Counted from the stretch's first letter, positions 9,058 through 19,228 are shown. The stretch is DNA of 54,895 bases from Firmicutes bacterium UBA5559 (GCA_002425705.1 DIMT01000037.1:6802-61696); one strand, 5' to 3'. A program made the numbers and translations. The notes: generated from the sequence alone by a model not told the origin.

Positions 9058-10536
9058 ATGGAAATTCTTTCTGCCTTCTGGTCCACGTTCATCGCCCATT
9101 TTCTGACGGTGCTCTATATTGTGGATTTCATCATTGCTCTTACCATCATTTTTCTGGAGCGAAAAAATCCATCCGCCACTTTGGCATGGATTATGGTTCT
9201 CTTTCTGTTGCCGGTAGCGGGAATCATCCTCTATCTGCTTTTCTCCCAGAACATTGCCAGGAAAAAGATATTCCGCTTGTCCCGGTTCGAGGAGCAGACC
9301 ATTGAAAATGCCTTAAAGGAGCAGATTGATGAAATCGATTCCGGCCGTTTTGTTTTCACCAACCGGGAAAGCCGTCAGTGGCGGGATATGATCAGGCTGA
9401 ACCAAAAGTACGGAAAGGCTTATTTTACACAGGATAATCGGATCAAAGTCATAACAGACGGAGAGAGCATGCATGAAAGCCTGCTGAAAGATATCCGAAG
9501 TGCCCGTTCTACCATCAACATGATGTATTTTATTATCAAAAACGATTATGTCGGGAAGGAAGTCATCCGTGCCCTGACGGAAAAGGCGAAGCAGGGGGTG
9601 GAAGTCCGCCTCCTGATCGATGCCATAGGCGGAAGACAAATTTTGGATTATGTAGTATCTGACCTGCGGGAAGCCGGAGGTCAGGTATTCTTTTTCTTTC
9701 CTCCCCGTTTTAAATTTCTGAAATTTGTCAACACAAAACTGAATTACAGGAATCATCGGAAAATCGTGGTCATTGACGGGAAAATCGGTTATATTGGCGG
9801 GTTTAATATCGGCAAGGAATACGTGGGCCATAAAAAGAAATTCGGTTTCTGGAGGGATACCCATTTAAGACTGACAGGCAGCGGGGTTCAGGATCTGAAT
9901 GCCCGTTTCATCATGGACTGGCGATTTGCTTCCAAGGAGCGGCTGGTGGTTTCCGAAGCCTATTACAGCGAAGTGGAGCAGCACGGAACCACGGGAATCC
10001 AGATTGTTTCCTCCGGTCCCGATGCCAATCGGGAGGAAATCAAAAGGGCATACATGAAAATGATTGCTACCGCTACCAGGTCTGTTTTTCTGCAGACTCC
10101 TTATTTCGTTCCTGATGACAGTCTCTATGAATCGCTTAAGATGGCCTCCCAGTCCGGTGTGGATGTCAGGATCATGATACCCTGTATGCCGGACCATATG
10201 TTCGTGTACTGGGCCACTTATTCCTACGTAGGAGAACTGATCCAGTCCGGAGTCCGGGTTTTTATCTATGACAACGGATTCCTTCATGCCAAGACCATCA
10301 TGGTGGATGGAGAGGTGGCGTCCATCGGATCGGCTAATTTTGACCGAAGAAGCTTCCGGTTAAATTTTGAAGCCAATGCCTTTATCTACGATGGGCAGGA
10401 GGTTCGGGAACTGGAAGGGATTTTTGAAGAAGACATGGCTCTCTGCCACGAACTGACCCAGGAACTCTACGATAAGCGATCCCTGATGATCAAATTCAAA
10501 GAGTCCATCGCCCGGCTCCTTTCCGACTTGCTTTAA
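9058..10536 (+). CDS. cls: Cardiolipin synthase
   Basis: Phospholipase D superfamily membrane enzyme that condenses two phosphatidylglycerols into cardiolipin. Two N-terminal membrane helices (about residues 8-30 and 38-58, with ERKNPSATLAWIM between them) are followed by two HKD active sites, NHRKIVVIDGKIGYIGG and HAKTIMVDGEVASIGSANFD. 492 residues, typical of Firmicute Cls. It begins 2 bp after the trpB stop with a weak GGAGAT site inside trpB, so it may be coupled to trpB and fall under the same T-box, an unlikely functional pairing that may only reflect gene order. Confidence 0.94.
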   Translation: MEILSAFWSTFIAHFLTVLYIVDFIIALTIIFLERKNPSATLAWIMVLFLLPVAGIILYLLFSQNIARKKIFRLSRFEEQTIENALKEQIDEIDSGRFVFTNRESRQWRDMIRLNQKYGKAYFTQDNRIKVITDGESMHESLLKDIRSARSTINMMYFIIKNDYVGKEVIRALTEKAKQGVEVRLLIDAIGGRQILDYVVSDLREAGGQVFFFFPPRFKFLKFVNTKLNYRNHRKIVVIDGKIGYIGGFNIGKEYVGHKKKFGFWRDTHLRLTGSGVQDLNARFIMDWRFASKERLVVSEAYYSEVEQHGTTGIQIVSSGPDANREEIKRAYMKMIATATRSVFLQTPYFVPDDSLYESLKMASQSGVDVRIMIPCMPDHMFVYWATYSYVGELIQSGVRVFIYDNGFLHAKTIMVDGEVASIGSANFDRRSFRLNFEANAFIYDGQEVRELEGIFEEDMALCHELTQELYDKRSLMIKFKESIARLLSDLL

Positions 10537-10537
10537 G

Positions 10538-10566
10538 TTGATTTTTCGGGAAAATTGTGTTATAGT
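10538..10566 (+). promoter_or_regulatory. Sigma-A promoter for glyA
   Basis: -35 TTGATT (10538-10543), 17-nt spacer, -10 TATAGT (10561-10566), about 50 nt upstream of the glyA start. Seen in sequence; no operator or riboswitch is evident in the short leader. Confidence 0.75.
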
Positions 10567-10618
10567 GTCTGTTAATTGTTTTTAAAATATTATGATCGAT
10601 GAAGAAAGGAACGAACCT

Positions 10619-11860
10619 ATGAATTTTACTTATCTGGATAAAACCGACCCTGAACTGAGCCAAATGATCCGCAGGGAGATCAACCGTCAGGAAAATAAAC
10701 TGGAAATGATCGCATCCGAGAATTTTACCAGTCAGGCGGTGATGGATGCCTGTGGCAGCGAGCTGACCAACAAATATGCAGAAGGATATCCGGGTAAGAG
10801 GTATTACGGCGGCTGTGAGCACGTGGATGAAGTGGAAACCCTGGCCATCGAACGGATGAAGGCCCTTTTCCATGCTCCCTATGCCAACGTACAGCCCCAT
10901 TCTGGTTCCAGTGCCAACATCGCTGTTTATTTTGCCCTGCTGAATCCAGGGGATACCGTATTGGGAATGGACCTATCCAACGGAGGTCATCTGACCCACG
11001 GCAGCAAGGTCAATATGTCCGGTAAATATTTTAACTTTGTTTCCTACGGTCTGGAACCTGAAACAGAAACCATTGATTTTGATGAAGTACGAAGACTGGC
11101 CCAGGAACATCAGCCTAAGATGATCGTAGCCGGAGCCAGCGCCTACCCCAGAATCATCGATGCGAAAAGATTCCGGGAAATCGCTGATGAAGTGGGAGCC
11201 TTGCTTTTGGTAGATATGGCCCATTTTGCCGGTCTGGTAGCAGCAGGGGTACATCCCAATCCCATGGAGTACGCCGATGTAGTGACAACCACGACCCACA
11301 AGACCCTCCGAGGGCCTCGGGGTGGAGCGATTCTGGCCAAAGAAGAATTTGGACCTAAAATAAACAAAGCCATTTTCCCCGGTATCCAGGGTGGACCCTT
11401 GATGCACATCATTGCTGGAAAGGCGGTCTGCTTCAAGGAAGCCATGGAGCCGGAGTTTGTGGAATACCAGAAGCAGGTAGTGAAAAATGCAGCTGTTCTG
11501 GCAGAAGAACTGATGAAAAGAGGATTTAAACTAGTATCCGGAGGAACGGACAATCATTTAGTACTGCTGAACCTGGCCAATAAGAACCTCACCGGTAAAG
11601 ATGCAGAAAAATTGCTGGATGATGCTAACATCACCACCAATAAGAATACAGTTCCCAATGATCCTTACGGCCCCAATGTAACCGCCGGGATTCGTCTGGG
11701 CACACCAGCCCTGACCACCCGAGGGTTTAAGGAACCTGAAATAGTAAGAGTCGCTGAAGCCATCACTCTGATTCTGGATCATCCGGGAGTGGAAGAAATG
11801 AAGGAAAAGGCGAAAATAATCGTGGAAGAGCTTTGCCAGAAATTCCCGCTGTATAAATAA
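10619..11860 (+). CDS. glyA: Serine hydroxymethyltransferase
   Basis: PLP enzyme that interconverts serine and glycine while forming 5,10-methylene-tetrahydrofolate. The ATG at 10619 is taken because GAAAGGA lies at 10604-10610; the in-frame ATG at 10592 has no site. Motifs are ASENFTSQAVMDACGSELTN, YAEGYPGKRYYGGCEHVD and the PLP lysine in VTTTTHKTLRGPRGGAI (about residue 228). 413 residues, full length. It has its own promoter and is followed after 17 bp by a membrane protease gene. Confidence 0.96.
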   Translation: MNFTYLDKTDPELSQMIRREINRQENKLEMIASENFTSQAVMDACGSELTNKYAEGYPGKRYYGGCEHVDEVETLAIERMKALFHAPYANVQPHSGSSANIAVYFALLNPGDTVLGMDLSNGGHLTHGSKVNMSGKYFNFVSYGLEPETETIDFDEVRRLAQEHQPKMIVAGASAYPRIIDAKRFREIADEVGALLLVDMAHFAGLVAAGVHPNPMEYADVVTTTTHKTLRGPRGGAILAKEEFGPKINKAIFPGIQGGPLMHIIAGKAVCFKEAMEPEFVEYQKQVVKNAAVLAEELMKRGFKLVSGGTDNHLVLLNLANKNLTGKDAEKLLDDANITTNKNTVPNDPYGPNVTAGIRLGTPALTTRGFKEPEIVRVAEAITLILDHPGVEEMKEKAKIIVEELCQKFPLYK

Positions 11861-11877
11861 CAGACAGAAAGGACATT

Positions 11878-12594
11878 ATGAATCGAGTAACCCGATCCCC
11901 CATATTGCTTCTAATGCTGATCATGCTGGCCATGGCGGTGATCAATGGTCGTTTTTCCGATCCTCTGGGATGGCTGATGAATATGGCTCTGATGCTGCCA
12001 GCCATCGTTATTGGCCTTTCGTTCCACGAATTTGGCCACGCAGTCGTGGCTTACCGATTGGGTGACCACACCCCGAAATTGCAGGGAAGGGTTACCATCA
12101 GCCCTTTGGCCCATATCGATCCCTTTGGTTTTATAGCGTTGATGTTCGTTGGCTTTGGCTGGGGCAAGCCGGTACAAATCAACCCTGGGAACTTCCGGCA
12201 TCCCCGCCGGGACGAGTTTTTGGTAGGAATAGCCGGGGTAACCATTAATCTGATTGTTGCTATTGCTACAGCCGGGATCCTGAAACTCTATTTTTCATCG
12301 GCGGCAATTTTTGCCAACACCTATATGGGCAGCGTCATTGCGGATATCCTGGTATACATCATTTTTGTCAACATCATTCTGATGGTTTTCAACCTGATGC
12401 CGGTTCCTCCCCTGGACGGATTTGGACTCCTGACGCAAATTTTTAATTTGAGAAGCAAGAGTTGGTATGACAGCGTTTATAATAATGGATTTGTCATTCT
12501 AATGGCCCTGTTGATTTTTAATGTGATCGATCGGGTGCTGACCCCTACTGTGAATTTCATGTTCAATACGATCATGGGATTGTTCTTCGGATAA
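11878..12594 (+). CDS. Site-2 protease family (M50) membrane metalloprotease
   Basis: Zinc metalloprotease fold embedded in the membrane. HEFGH (about residue 44) is the HExxH zinc site, and NLMPVPPLDGFG near residue 175 is the second LDG-type motif carrying the third zinc ligand. About five or six hydrophobic helices in 238 residues, no PDZ domain. This is the small YwhC-like group found widely in Clostridia, whose substrate is generally unknown. It follows glyA by 17 bp with its own AGAAAGGA site and is closed by a strong terminator. Family is clear; physiological role is not. Confidence 0.88.
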   Translation: MNRVTRSPILLLMLIMLAMAVINGRFSDPLGWLMNMALMLPAIVIGLSFHEFGHAVVAYRLGDHTPKLQGRVTISPLAHIDPFGFIALMFVGFGWGKPVQINPGNFRHPRRDEFLVGIAGVTINLIVAIATAGILKLYFSSAAIFANTYMGSVIADILVYIIFVNIILMVFNLMPVPPLDGFGLLTQIFNLRSKSWYDSVYNNGFVILMALLIFNVIDRVLTPTVNFMFNTIMGLFFG

Positions 12595-12602
12595 TCGGAC
12601 AA

Positions 12603-12629
12603 TAAAAAAAGGGCTCAGCCCTTTTTTTA
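12603..12629. terminator. Bidirectional rho-independent terminator
   Basis: AAAAAAAGGGCT and its mirror AGCCCTTTTTTT around 12604-12628 form a symmetrical hairpin with A-run and T-run. It lies between the + strand protease gene and the convergent - strand maf, and can serve both. Confidence 0.9.
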
Positions 12630-12653
12630 TTGGTGTTGCTTGATCAGCAGGGG

Positions 12654-13235
12654 TCATCGTATCATATCGTTGAGTTCGGTCATAATCCGCTGGAAGGGAA
12701 AACCGATGACGTTATCGAAATCTCCTTCAATGTAATCCACCTGAGGACCCCAGTTCCCCTGGATCGCATAACCTCCGGCCTTGTCATAAGGCTCCTCGGT
12801 GTCGATGTACCGAAAGATATCCTCATCCGTATAGTTTTTAAAGTAGACCCGGGTCAGTTCATAAAAAACGCGACGATTAAAAGAAGCCGGTTCGATCAGG
12901 GCTACGCCGGTAGCTACATAATGGGATTTGCCATTCAAGTCCTTCAGGATTCGATAAGCATCCTCCCGGGATTCTGGTTTCCCGATGATCCGCCCATTAT
13001 AGACCACGGTATCTGCTGCTATGATGATTCCGTTTTCGGGAAAATCTCCATCAAAGGAGGCTTCAACAGCGAGGCCCTTTTTTAATGCCAGAAAGCAAAC
13101 GGCTTCTTTCATATCCGTGTTTTCATCAATGTCTTCGTCGATATCCGGCTTACGAATGATTGGTTCGAATCCCTTTTGTTCCAGCATTTCGATGCGGCGT
13201 GGGGAGGAAGAGGCCAGTATGATTTGCTTGTTCAT
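12654..13235 (-). CDS. maf: Maf-family nucleotide pyrophosphatase
   Basis: House-cleaning nucleotide pyrophosphatase of the Maf/YhdE type (dTTP/UTP class or modified nucleotides). The N-terminal ILASSSPRRIEML, the central AADTVVYNGRIIGKP and EPYDKAGGYAIQG are the family signatures. 193 residues, the normal length. It starts 17 bp downstream of the penicillin-binding protein gene on the same strand and probably shares its transcript. Substrate preference cannot be read with certainty. Confidence 0.94.
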   Translation of the reverse strand: MNKQIILASSSPRRIEMLEQKGFEPIIRKPDIDEDIDENTDMKEAVCFLALKKGLAVEASFDGDFPENGIIIAADTVVYNGRIIGKPESREDAYRILKDLNGKSHYVATGVALIEPASFNRRVFYELTRVYFKNYTDEDIFRYIDTEEPYDKAGGYAIQGNWGPQVDYIEGDFDNVIGFPFQRIMTELNDMIR

Positions 13236-13252
13236 CCTATAACCTGCCTTTG

Positions 13253-16200
13253 CTATGGTGTCAGCCAGTCCGGAAGGGTACCCTCGTCATCTGCCGGATT
13301 CTGACCATTGCCATTATTACCTTGTCCGTTGCCATTGTTGCCCGGATAATTCCCATTGTTTCCCTGTCCCGGATAATTGTCCTGGGTCAGGACAACTCCT
13401 TCAAAGAAATAGGTTGGAGCTCCGGAGGGATCAACGGCATACACGGATGGATTGCTATTGTGAAGCGGACAGTAATAGTGAGGGACTTCAAAGGTGATAT
13501 CAGCGACGCCTGTAATGAAATAGGGCCGCAATATACCAACTTTTTCAGCTGTAAAGGTACATTCCGGGGTAGCCAGGAATCCGGTTTCGCTACAGATTCT
13601 TACGGCGGTGCGCAGATTATCGGTTCTGGTTGGCTGAGTTCCGGCTATAAAGTATTCATTCCTTACAGTATTCCTTGGATCTAAGGCTGTGAAATCGCCA
13701 GGCAATAGGCCGCTGACCGAATCAATGGATACGGTCACGATTTTATCGGTTGGCCCCGGGAATGATCCAGTGGGTAGACCGGCACAGACCTGCTTCATGA
13801 TTTTGCTGAACAACCGGGAGGAGGCTACACTTCCCTGGGTCAGTTCGATATTGACGTCGTTTCCGATCCAGATGGAACCTACATATTGGGGAGTAAACCC
13901 AACGAACCAGGCATCATAGTTGTCTGATGTGGTACCGGTCTTTCCGGCGACCGGCTGGGAGCCGATAGCGGCACTGGCTCCGATGCCGGACTGCACCGTA
14001 CTTTTTAGCATATCGGTCATGATAAAGGCGGTTTCCTTGTCCATGGCCTGAGCTTTAAATGGAATTTTCTCCAGTATGACTTCACCCCGCTTGTTTTCCA
14101 CCCGGGTATAAGCTACTGGCTCCGTATAGAGACCCTGGTTGACGAAGGCACCATAAGCTCCAGCCATTTCCAGGGGAGATACTCCCTTGGTCATGCCTCC
14201 CAAAGCCAGAGCCGCCGCATTCATATCGTTGGTTGCCCCGCTTTCCACCAGGGATGTAATCCCTAGTTTTTTAAGGAAGCTTACAGAATAGGGAACTCCC
14301 ACTTCCTGGAAGACCTTGACGGCATTGACATTGATGGACTGCTCAATGGAAACACGCATAGAGTTCAGGCCCCGATAGCCGGTGTACCAGTTGGTGGGCC
14401 AGAGTTTTCCGTCTATGGTAAGGGGGGAATCGTCTATGACGCTGGCAGCGGTCCAGTAATCCCCATAAAGGGCGGAGGTTTCCCCATTAAAACTTTGTGG
14501 AGTTCCGGATTTTGCTGCATCAGCGCCCTGTTGAATGGCCGGGCCATAAACGCCGATGGGTTTCATGGAGGAACCTGGCTGCCGGGGACTGGTAGCTCTG
14601 TTGAACAGAAGTCGGCCGAAGGTTTCTCGGCCTCCTACCATAGCCCGGATTGCCCCGGTTGCCGGTTCAGTAATCACCATGGCTGACTGGGGCTGGATGA
14701 CTTTTTGCCTAAGCGTGTAATGCTGGTTGGTGATTTGAATAGTATCCCCTGAAATAGTCAGGAATTCTGGATTTTCGGTGAGAAATCTGCTGGAAATCAC
14801 CAGATTGCCATCCCCGTCCTTGTCCTTATATTCCTGCGGAATCATAATGACTCCACCGTTCATACTGTAGAAACGATTGTCAACTACCTGATACAAGTTC
14901 TTGAATTCGATGCTGTAATCGGTCTTGCCCTGAACCTGGGTTTTATAGAAGTGAAGCCGCTTATTCGCCAACAGAAGAATGTCGCCGTTTTCTTTCACTC
15001 GGAACTCTTCCGGGAAAAGGGTAAAGGTGCCATTCTCATCAAAATAATTGGGATAGGCATATAAAATGACGCCTCCGGTGCTCTTGACGATATTTCCGGC
15101 CCCATCTTTTCTGAGATTTGTGACGCCGGGGAAATTAGCCGGATTGTCGTATTCTGTTTCCACGATCTTCTGGGCCCGGGAATCCATGGTTGTATAAATC
15201 CGGAGCCCATTGTTATAGAGGGTGCTCCTGGCTTCTTCCGGGGTTAAGTTCATTTCTTCCTGCAGGTCTGCCAAGACCTGAGAGATGACATAATCAGCAA
15301 AATAGGAGGAGATTTCCGACATGGATTCCATACTGGGATTGATCATATCCCGGAAATTGATGGCCAGGGCTTCTTCTTTTTCTGCAGGGGTGATATAACC
15401 CTGCTCCTCCATGAATCGAAGAGCAAGCTCCCGCCGGTCTTTGGAAAGATCGTTGAAGACATAAGTGTAGGAGTCGCCTTTATAAATGATGTTTTCGTTG
15501 TCCGGAGTTACCGTTTCTGAATCCATTCTTTTCACAAGAGCATAGGAGTCTGGGGCCTTGGCCAGGGCTGAAAGGGCAGCACACTCGATCAGGGTCAGAT
15601 TTTCAACATCCTTACTGAAATAAGCCTGGGATGCAGCCTGGACTCCATTGGAGTTATAGCCCAGGAAAATGGTATTCAGGTAGGCTTCGATGATCTGCTC
15701 TTTCTCCAGGTTCTGCTCCAGCTGAATGGTATAATAGGCTTCCGAAATCTTTCTGGTGATGTCGTAATTGGATTTTGTTTCAACCAGGTACAGATTTCTG
15801 GCCAGCTGTTGAGTAATCGTACTGGTACCGCTGATTTTGCCGCCGGAGAAGACGCTCTCCTTAATGGCACCGAAAATACGGATAATATTAAAGCCTTTGT
15901 GCTCCCAGAAGGTTTTGTCTTCAATAGCTACGAAAGCATCTACCAGATCTTCCGGCAACTTGTTAAAGCTTACATTGGTCCGGGAGGTCCCGCCCATGAC
16001 CACACTGTCGATGATATTGCCTTCTGAATCATACATCAGGGAGCTTTCTGACAGGAGAGAGTAAATGTTATTGGGGTCGATTTTGGGAGATCGTATGATA
16101 ACAGAGGCGGTGAAAGCACCCACGGCAATAACCATGAGCAAAATCAGCCCGATTACGAATCGAAGGAGTTTTTTCCAATTGAGTCGATATTTTTTTTGCT

Positions 16201-16585
16201 TCTTTCTTTTCGTATTTCTTGGCATGTTGACTCCCGCATCTGCTGACTCCGAATCGTTACGATCCAATACGGTGTAAGCACCGATTTTCAGAAAAAACCC
16301 TTTGATAACAGCAAGAATCAGGATGAGTCGTTCCATCAGGACAGACTTCCAATCCGCCTTCTCGTCGCTGCTGAGCCTTTCCCGTCGGGAAGGTTGTTGC
16401 AAATCCGTAACGGCATCAACTACAGGAGGTACTTCTGATGGCTGTTGATTGTTTTCTGACGTTGGTTCAGCTTCTGGCTTGTTCTCCAGCTTGCTGCTGA
16501 TTTCATCAAATTGAGCGAAAAAATCTTCTATATTGCTGGAATTTCCAGCATCTTTGTTCTTTTTATCATGATCCTGAGGGGACAA
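13253..16585 (-). CDS. Class A penicillin-binding protein (transglycosylase/transpeptidase)
   Basis: Bifunctional peptidoglycan synthase of the PBP1A type. A long cytoplasmic N-terminus (about 140 residues, charged) precedes one membrane helix at about 141-164. The glycosyltransferase 51 domain follows (AIEDKTFWEHKGFN, TITQQLARN), then the transpeptidase with SSMKP (active Ser near 670), a SIN motif in SIEQSINVNAVK and KTGTTSDNYDAWFVG near 880. The C-terminus ends in a Gly/Asn/Gln-rich repeat tail. 1110 residues is long for the family. The start is TTG at 16585, supported by an AGGCGGTGA site. It is upstream of maf. Confidence 0.93.
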   Translation of the reverse strand: MSPQDHDKKNKDAGNSSNIEDFFAQFDEISSKLENKPEAEPTSENNQQPSEVPPVVDAVTDLQQPSRRERLSSDEKADWKSVLMERLILILAVIKGFFLKIGAYTVLDRNDSESADAGVNMPRNTKRKKQKKYRLNWKKLLRFVIGLILLMVIAVGAFTASVIIRSPKIDPNNIYSLLSESSLMYDSEGNIIDSVVMGGTSRTNVSFNKLPEDLVDAFVAIEDKTFWEHKGFNIIRIFGAIKESVFSGGKISGTSTITQQLARNLYLVETKSNYDITRKISEAYYTIQLEQNLEKEQIIEAYLNTIFLGYNSNGVQAASQAYFSKDVENLTLIECAALSALAKAPDSYALVKRMDSETVTPDNENIIYKGDSYTYVFNDLSKDRRELALRFMEEQGYITPAEKEEALAINFRDMINPSMESMSEISSYFADYVISQVLADLQEEMNLTPEEARSTLYNNGLRIYTTMDSRAQKIVETEYDNPANFPGVTNLRKDGAGNIVKSTGGVILYAYPNYFDENGTFTLFPEEFRVKENGDILLLANKRLHFYKTQVQGKTDYSIEFKNLYQVVDNRFYSMNGGVIMIPQEYKDKDGDGNLVISSRFLTENPEFLTISGDTIQITNQHYTLRQKVIQPQSAMVITEPATGAIRAMVGGRETFGRLLFNRATSPRQPGSSMKPIGVYGPAIQQGADAAKSGTPQSFNGETSALYGDYWTAASVIDDSPLTIDGKLWPTNWYTGYRGLNSMRVSIEQSINVNAVKVFQEVGVPYSVSFLKKLGITSLVESGATNDMNAAALALGGMTKGVSPLEMAGAYGAFVNQGLYTEPVAYTRVENKRGEVILEKIPFKAQAMDKETAFIMTDMLKSTVQSGIGASAAIGSQPVAGKTGTTSDNYDAWFVGFTPQYVGSIWIGNDVNIELTQGSVASSRLFSKIMKQVCAGLPTGSFPGPTDKIVTVSIDSVSGLLPGDFTALDPRNTVRNEYFIAGTQPTRTDNLRTAVRICSETGFLATPECTFTAEKVGILRPYFITGVADITFEVPHYYCPLHNSNPSVYAVDPSGAPTYFFEGVVLTQDNYPGQGNNGNYPGNNGNGQGNNGNGQNPADDEGTLPDWLTP

Positions 16586-16678
16586 ATTGTCACCGCCTTT
16601 CTACTTTACATATGGGATATTATAGCATAGGAGCACCCTTTTATAAAACATTTTATGCATAAGAAAGGTTGTCAGACA

Positions 16679-16707
16679 GTGACAAAACCTGAAAAATGAC
16701 ATATAAT
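16679..16707 (+). promoter_or_regulatory. Promoter for comEC
   Basis: -35 GTGACA (16679-16684), 17-nt spacer, perfect -10 TATAAT (16702-16707), about 40 nt before the comEC ATG in the divergent gap between the PBP gene and comEC. Confidence 0.75.
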
Positions 16708-16748
16708 GGTAAATAAAATAAATAATAGCATACAAGAAGGGAGTTGCT

Positions 16749-19157
16749 ATGTGGGGAAGAAGGCCACTGGTTCCAATGGCTGCCGGATTGACAGCCGGTA
16801 TATGGGGAGCGGATCGTTTTGGTGAGGTTCTGATTTTTTTTCTGATGCTGCTGGTTATGTTTGCTTTAATGAAAGTCTGCCAGGAAAAACAGTCGGACGG
16901 GAAAGCCATCCAAACTAGTTTCCCCGAAGGGACAGGATTTATGAAATGTTTCCTGCTTTTTATCCTGTTCTTGGCTGTCGGTACGCTGGTAAGCCTTTGG
17001 GACACAGAAAAAATCAGGCATGTTCCGGCTTATGAGGGGGAAATTGTAATGGCTCGGGGATTGGTGGCCGGAGTAAAATCCACAGAATCCTATATCCGTT
17101 TAAAAATGGACATAGAAGAACTGAATGGGGAACCGGTTAAGGAAAAGACTCTTATCACAATTAGAAATTATTCCCCGGAGTTAAGCCAAAAGAACCTGAT
17201 GGGCAGAGAAATCCAGATAGAGGGCAGGGTAGAGCTCCCTGGGCAACGGAGGAATCCGAAAACATTTGACTACAAAAGTTACTTGGAAACACAAAGGATT
17301 TTCGGGCTGATTCAGGATGGCCGTGTTGTGAGTTTGTCCTCCCTGCCAAAGGGAATTTTTGGAAAACTCATGCATCACTCATCCGGATGGAAAGAGAGAA
17401 TCGGGCAGGAAATGAGCCGGAGGATGCCGGCAGACCGAGCTTCTATGCTGATGGGCATGATGTTCGGAGAAACCGGTAATATGGATGAAAGCGTCCTGGA
17501 CCTGTTCCGAAAAAACGGAACCGCTCATATTCTGGCTGTGAGCGGGCTTCATGTGGCTATGGTTTATGCCTCGGTCAGCCTGGTAATTCCCGGAGTCAAA
17601 ATCTGGAAGGATCTGGTCATTCTGGTCCTGCTGGTTTTGTATATGATAATGGCGGATTTTTCCCCTTCTGTTACAAGGGCGTTTTTGATGATATTGATCC
17701 ATATAGCAGGAAAGCGACTCTATGCCCGTTATGATCTTTTGTCTTCGGGATCTCTGGCATTGGTTTTCCTTTTGCTGATAAACCCCAGGTCTCTTTTTAA
17801 TCCTGGATTTCAATTATCGTTTCTGGCTATTTTCTCTCTTGCATTTTTACTGCCGATTCTGGAAAAACTATTTAACAGCAGGATGATTCCCATGCTGCTG
17901 GCCCTTCCCATGGGATTAAGCCCCTTTACTGCCTACCTGTTTAATTATGTATCCCTGGCAGGATTGGTTCTGAATCCTCCGGTGATTTTTCTGGCCGGTG
18001 TTCTGATTCCGGCTTCTCTTATTCTACTGCCCCTGGTTCTTTTGCCGGGAACCGGTGTGTTACTGGATTTCATGGGGTATTTTCTCTGCTTGCTGCTGGA
18101 AACTCTTTATTGGATGAACAATGCCTTTTTCACACCGGGGCGGTCTTTTGTCAATGTTATGAGCCCGGAACCTTTTATCCTTTTCCTTTATTACGCCCTG
18201 TTGATCCTGGGAACTTCCGAGGGGGGGCGATGGTTTTTCCGAAAAGCGGGAAAGAAATGGACTGGGGGAATCCTTCTGTCATTTGTTATGATGCTCCTGG
18301 TCTGCTCTGTGCTGCCTAAAAACCCTTTTCAGGCAGCGGATGTTATTTTTGTAGACGTGGGACAGGGAGACTGCATCCATCTAAGAACAGAGGGAGGAAA
18401 GCACATCTTGGTGGATGGAGGAGGCCAAAAAGACCGGGACGTAGGGATGGACGTCCTGCTTCCCTATCTTCTAAAGAACCGGGTTCCCGGGGTTGACCTG
18501 GCGGTGGTAACCCATCTTCATACCGATCACTTTGACGGAATAGCGTCTCTGGCCAGGGAGGGAATGGTGAAGAAACTCGTCCTGTATGAGGGTTATCGGT
18601 CTAAGGAGGAAGAAATTCTTTCTTTTACCGGAATGAAGCGGGAAAATCTGATATATGTTCACAGCGGGATGGTGCTGAGGCCGGATTCTGGAAGCAGTCT
18701 TCACATACTGGGACCCCCGGCAAGAAGCAGGGAGGAATATGAGAGAAATCTGAGAGATTCGGAGGATGAAAATAAGAACAGCCTGGTGGTGATGGCAGAA
18801 ATTCGAGATGGTAAGATTCTGCTGACGGGAGATATTACCCGGGAGGGGGAAGAAAAGCTTATGGACTACAACAGGAATATTCAGGCAGAGGTACTGAAAG
18901 TATCCCATCATGGCAGTAAAAGTTCGACTGGGGAGGGATTTCTAAATCGTGTCAGTCCCGGATCTGCTGTCATTCAGGTTGGGAGAAACTACTACGGCCA
19001 TCCGTCCCGGGAGGTGCTGGATCGATTGGAAGCCAGGGATATCCCGGTTTTTCGAACCGATCACCATGGTGCCATTGCTCTCCGGTTCGGCCCCAGTTCC
19101 GGTTCAGGAATTCCGGTGTCGGTTCGGTACACGGTTCTCCATCCGTCGCCATTGTGA
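16749..19157 (+). CDS. comEC: DNA internalization competence protein ComEC/Rec2
   Basis: Membrane channel for single-stranded DNA uptake in natural transformation. The order is an N-terminal DUF4131/OB-like segment (to about 200), the polytopic competence domain with HILAVSGLHVAMVYA, and a C-terminal metallo-beta-lactamase-fold domain from about residue 532 (FVDVGQGDCIHL, LVDGGG, THLHTDHFDG, SHHGSKSST). 802 residues, full length with no frameshift, so the gene looks intact. holA follows, the common Firmicute order comEC-holA. No other competence genes are in the window. Confidence 0.95.
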   Translation: MWGRRPLVPMAAGLTAGIWGADRFGEVLIFFLMLLVMFALMKVCQEKQSDGKAIQTSFPEGTGFMKCFLLFILFLAVGTLVSLWDTEKIRHVPAYEGEIVMARGLVAGVKSTESYIRLKMDIEELNGEPVKEKTLITIRNYSPELSQKNLMGREIQIEGRVELPGQRRNPKTFDYKSYLETQRIFGLIQDGRVVSLSSLPKGIFGKLMHHSSGWKERIGQEMSRRMPADRASMLMGMMFGETGNMDESVLDLFRKNGTAHILAVSGLHVAMVYASVSLVIPGVKIWKDLVILVLLVLYMIMADFSPSVTRAFLMILIHIAGKRLYARYDLLSSGSLALVFLLLINPRSLFNPGFQLSFLAIFSLAFLLPILEKLFNSRMIPMLLALPMGLSPFTAYLFNYVSLAGLVLNPPVIFLAGVLIPASLILLPLVLLPGTGVLLDFMGYFLCLLLETLYWMNNAFFTPGRSFVNVMSPEPFILFLYYALLILGTSEGGRWFFRKAGKKWTGGILLSFVMMLLVCSVLPKNPFQAADVIFVDVGQGDCIHLRTEGGKHILVDGGGQKDRDVGMDVLLPYLLKNRVPGVDLAVVTHLHTDHFDGIASLAREGMVKKLVLYEGYRSKEEEILSFTGMKRENLIYVHSGMVLRPDSGSSLHILGPPARSREEYERNLRDSEDENKNSLVVMAEIRDGKILLTGDITREGEEKLMDYNRNIQAEVLKVSHHGSKSSTGEGFLNRVSPGSAVIQVGRNYYGHPSREVLDRLEARDIPVFRTDHHGAIALRFGPSSGSGIPVSVRYTVLHPSPL

Positions 19158-19228
19158 TAGTCAGCTCCTAAGGGAATCCGGGGGAAAATAAAGGTGAACC
19201 ATTGAAAAAATTGGGAAAAGGAGGTATA

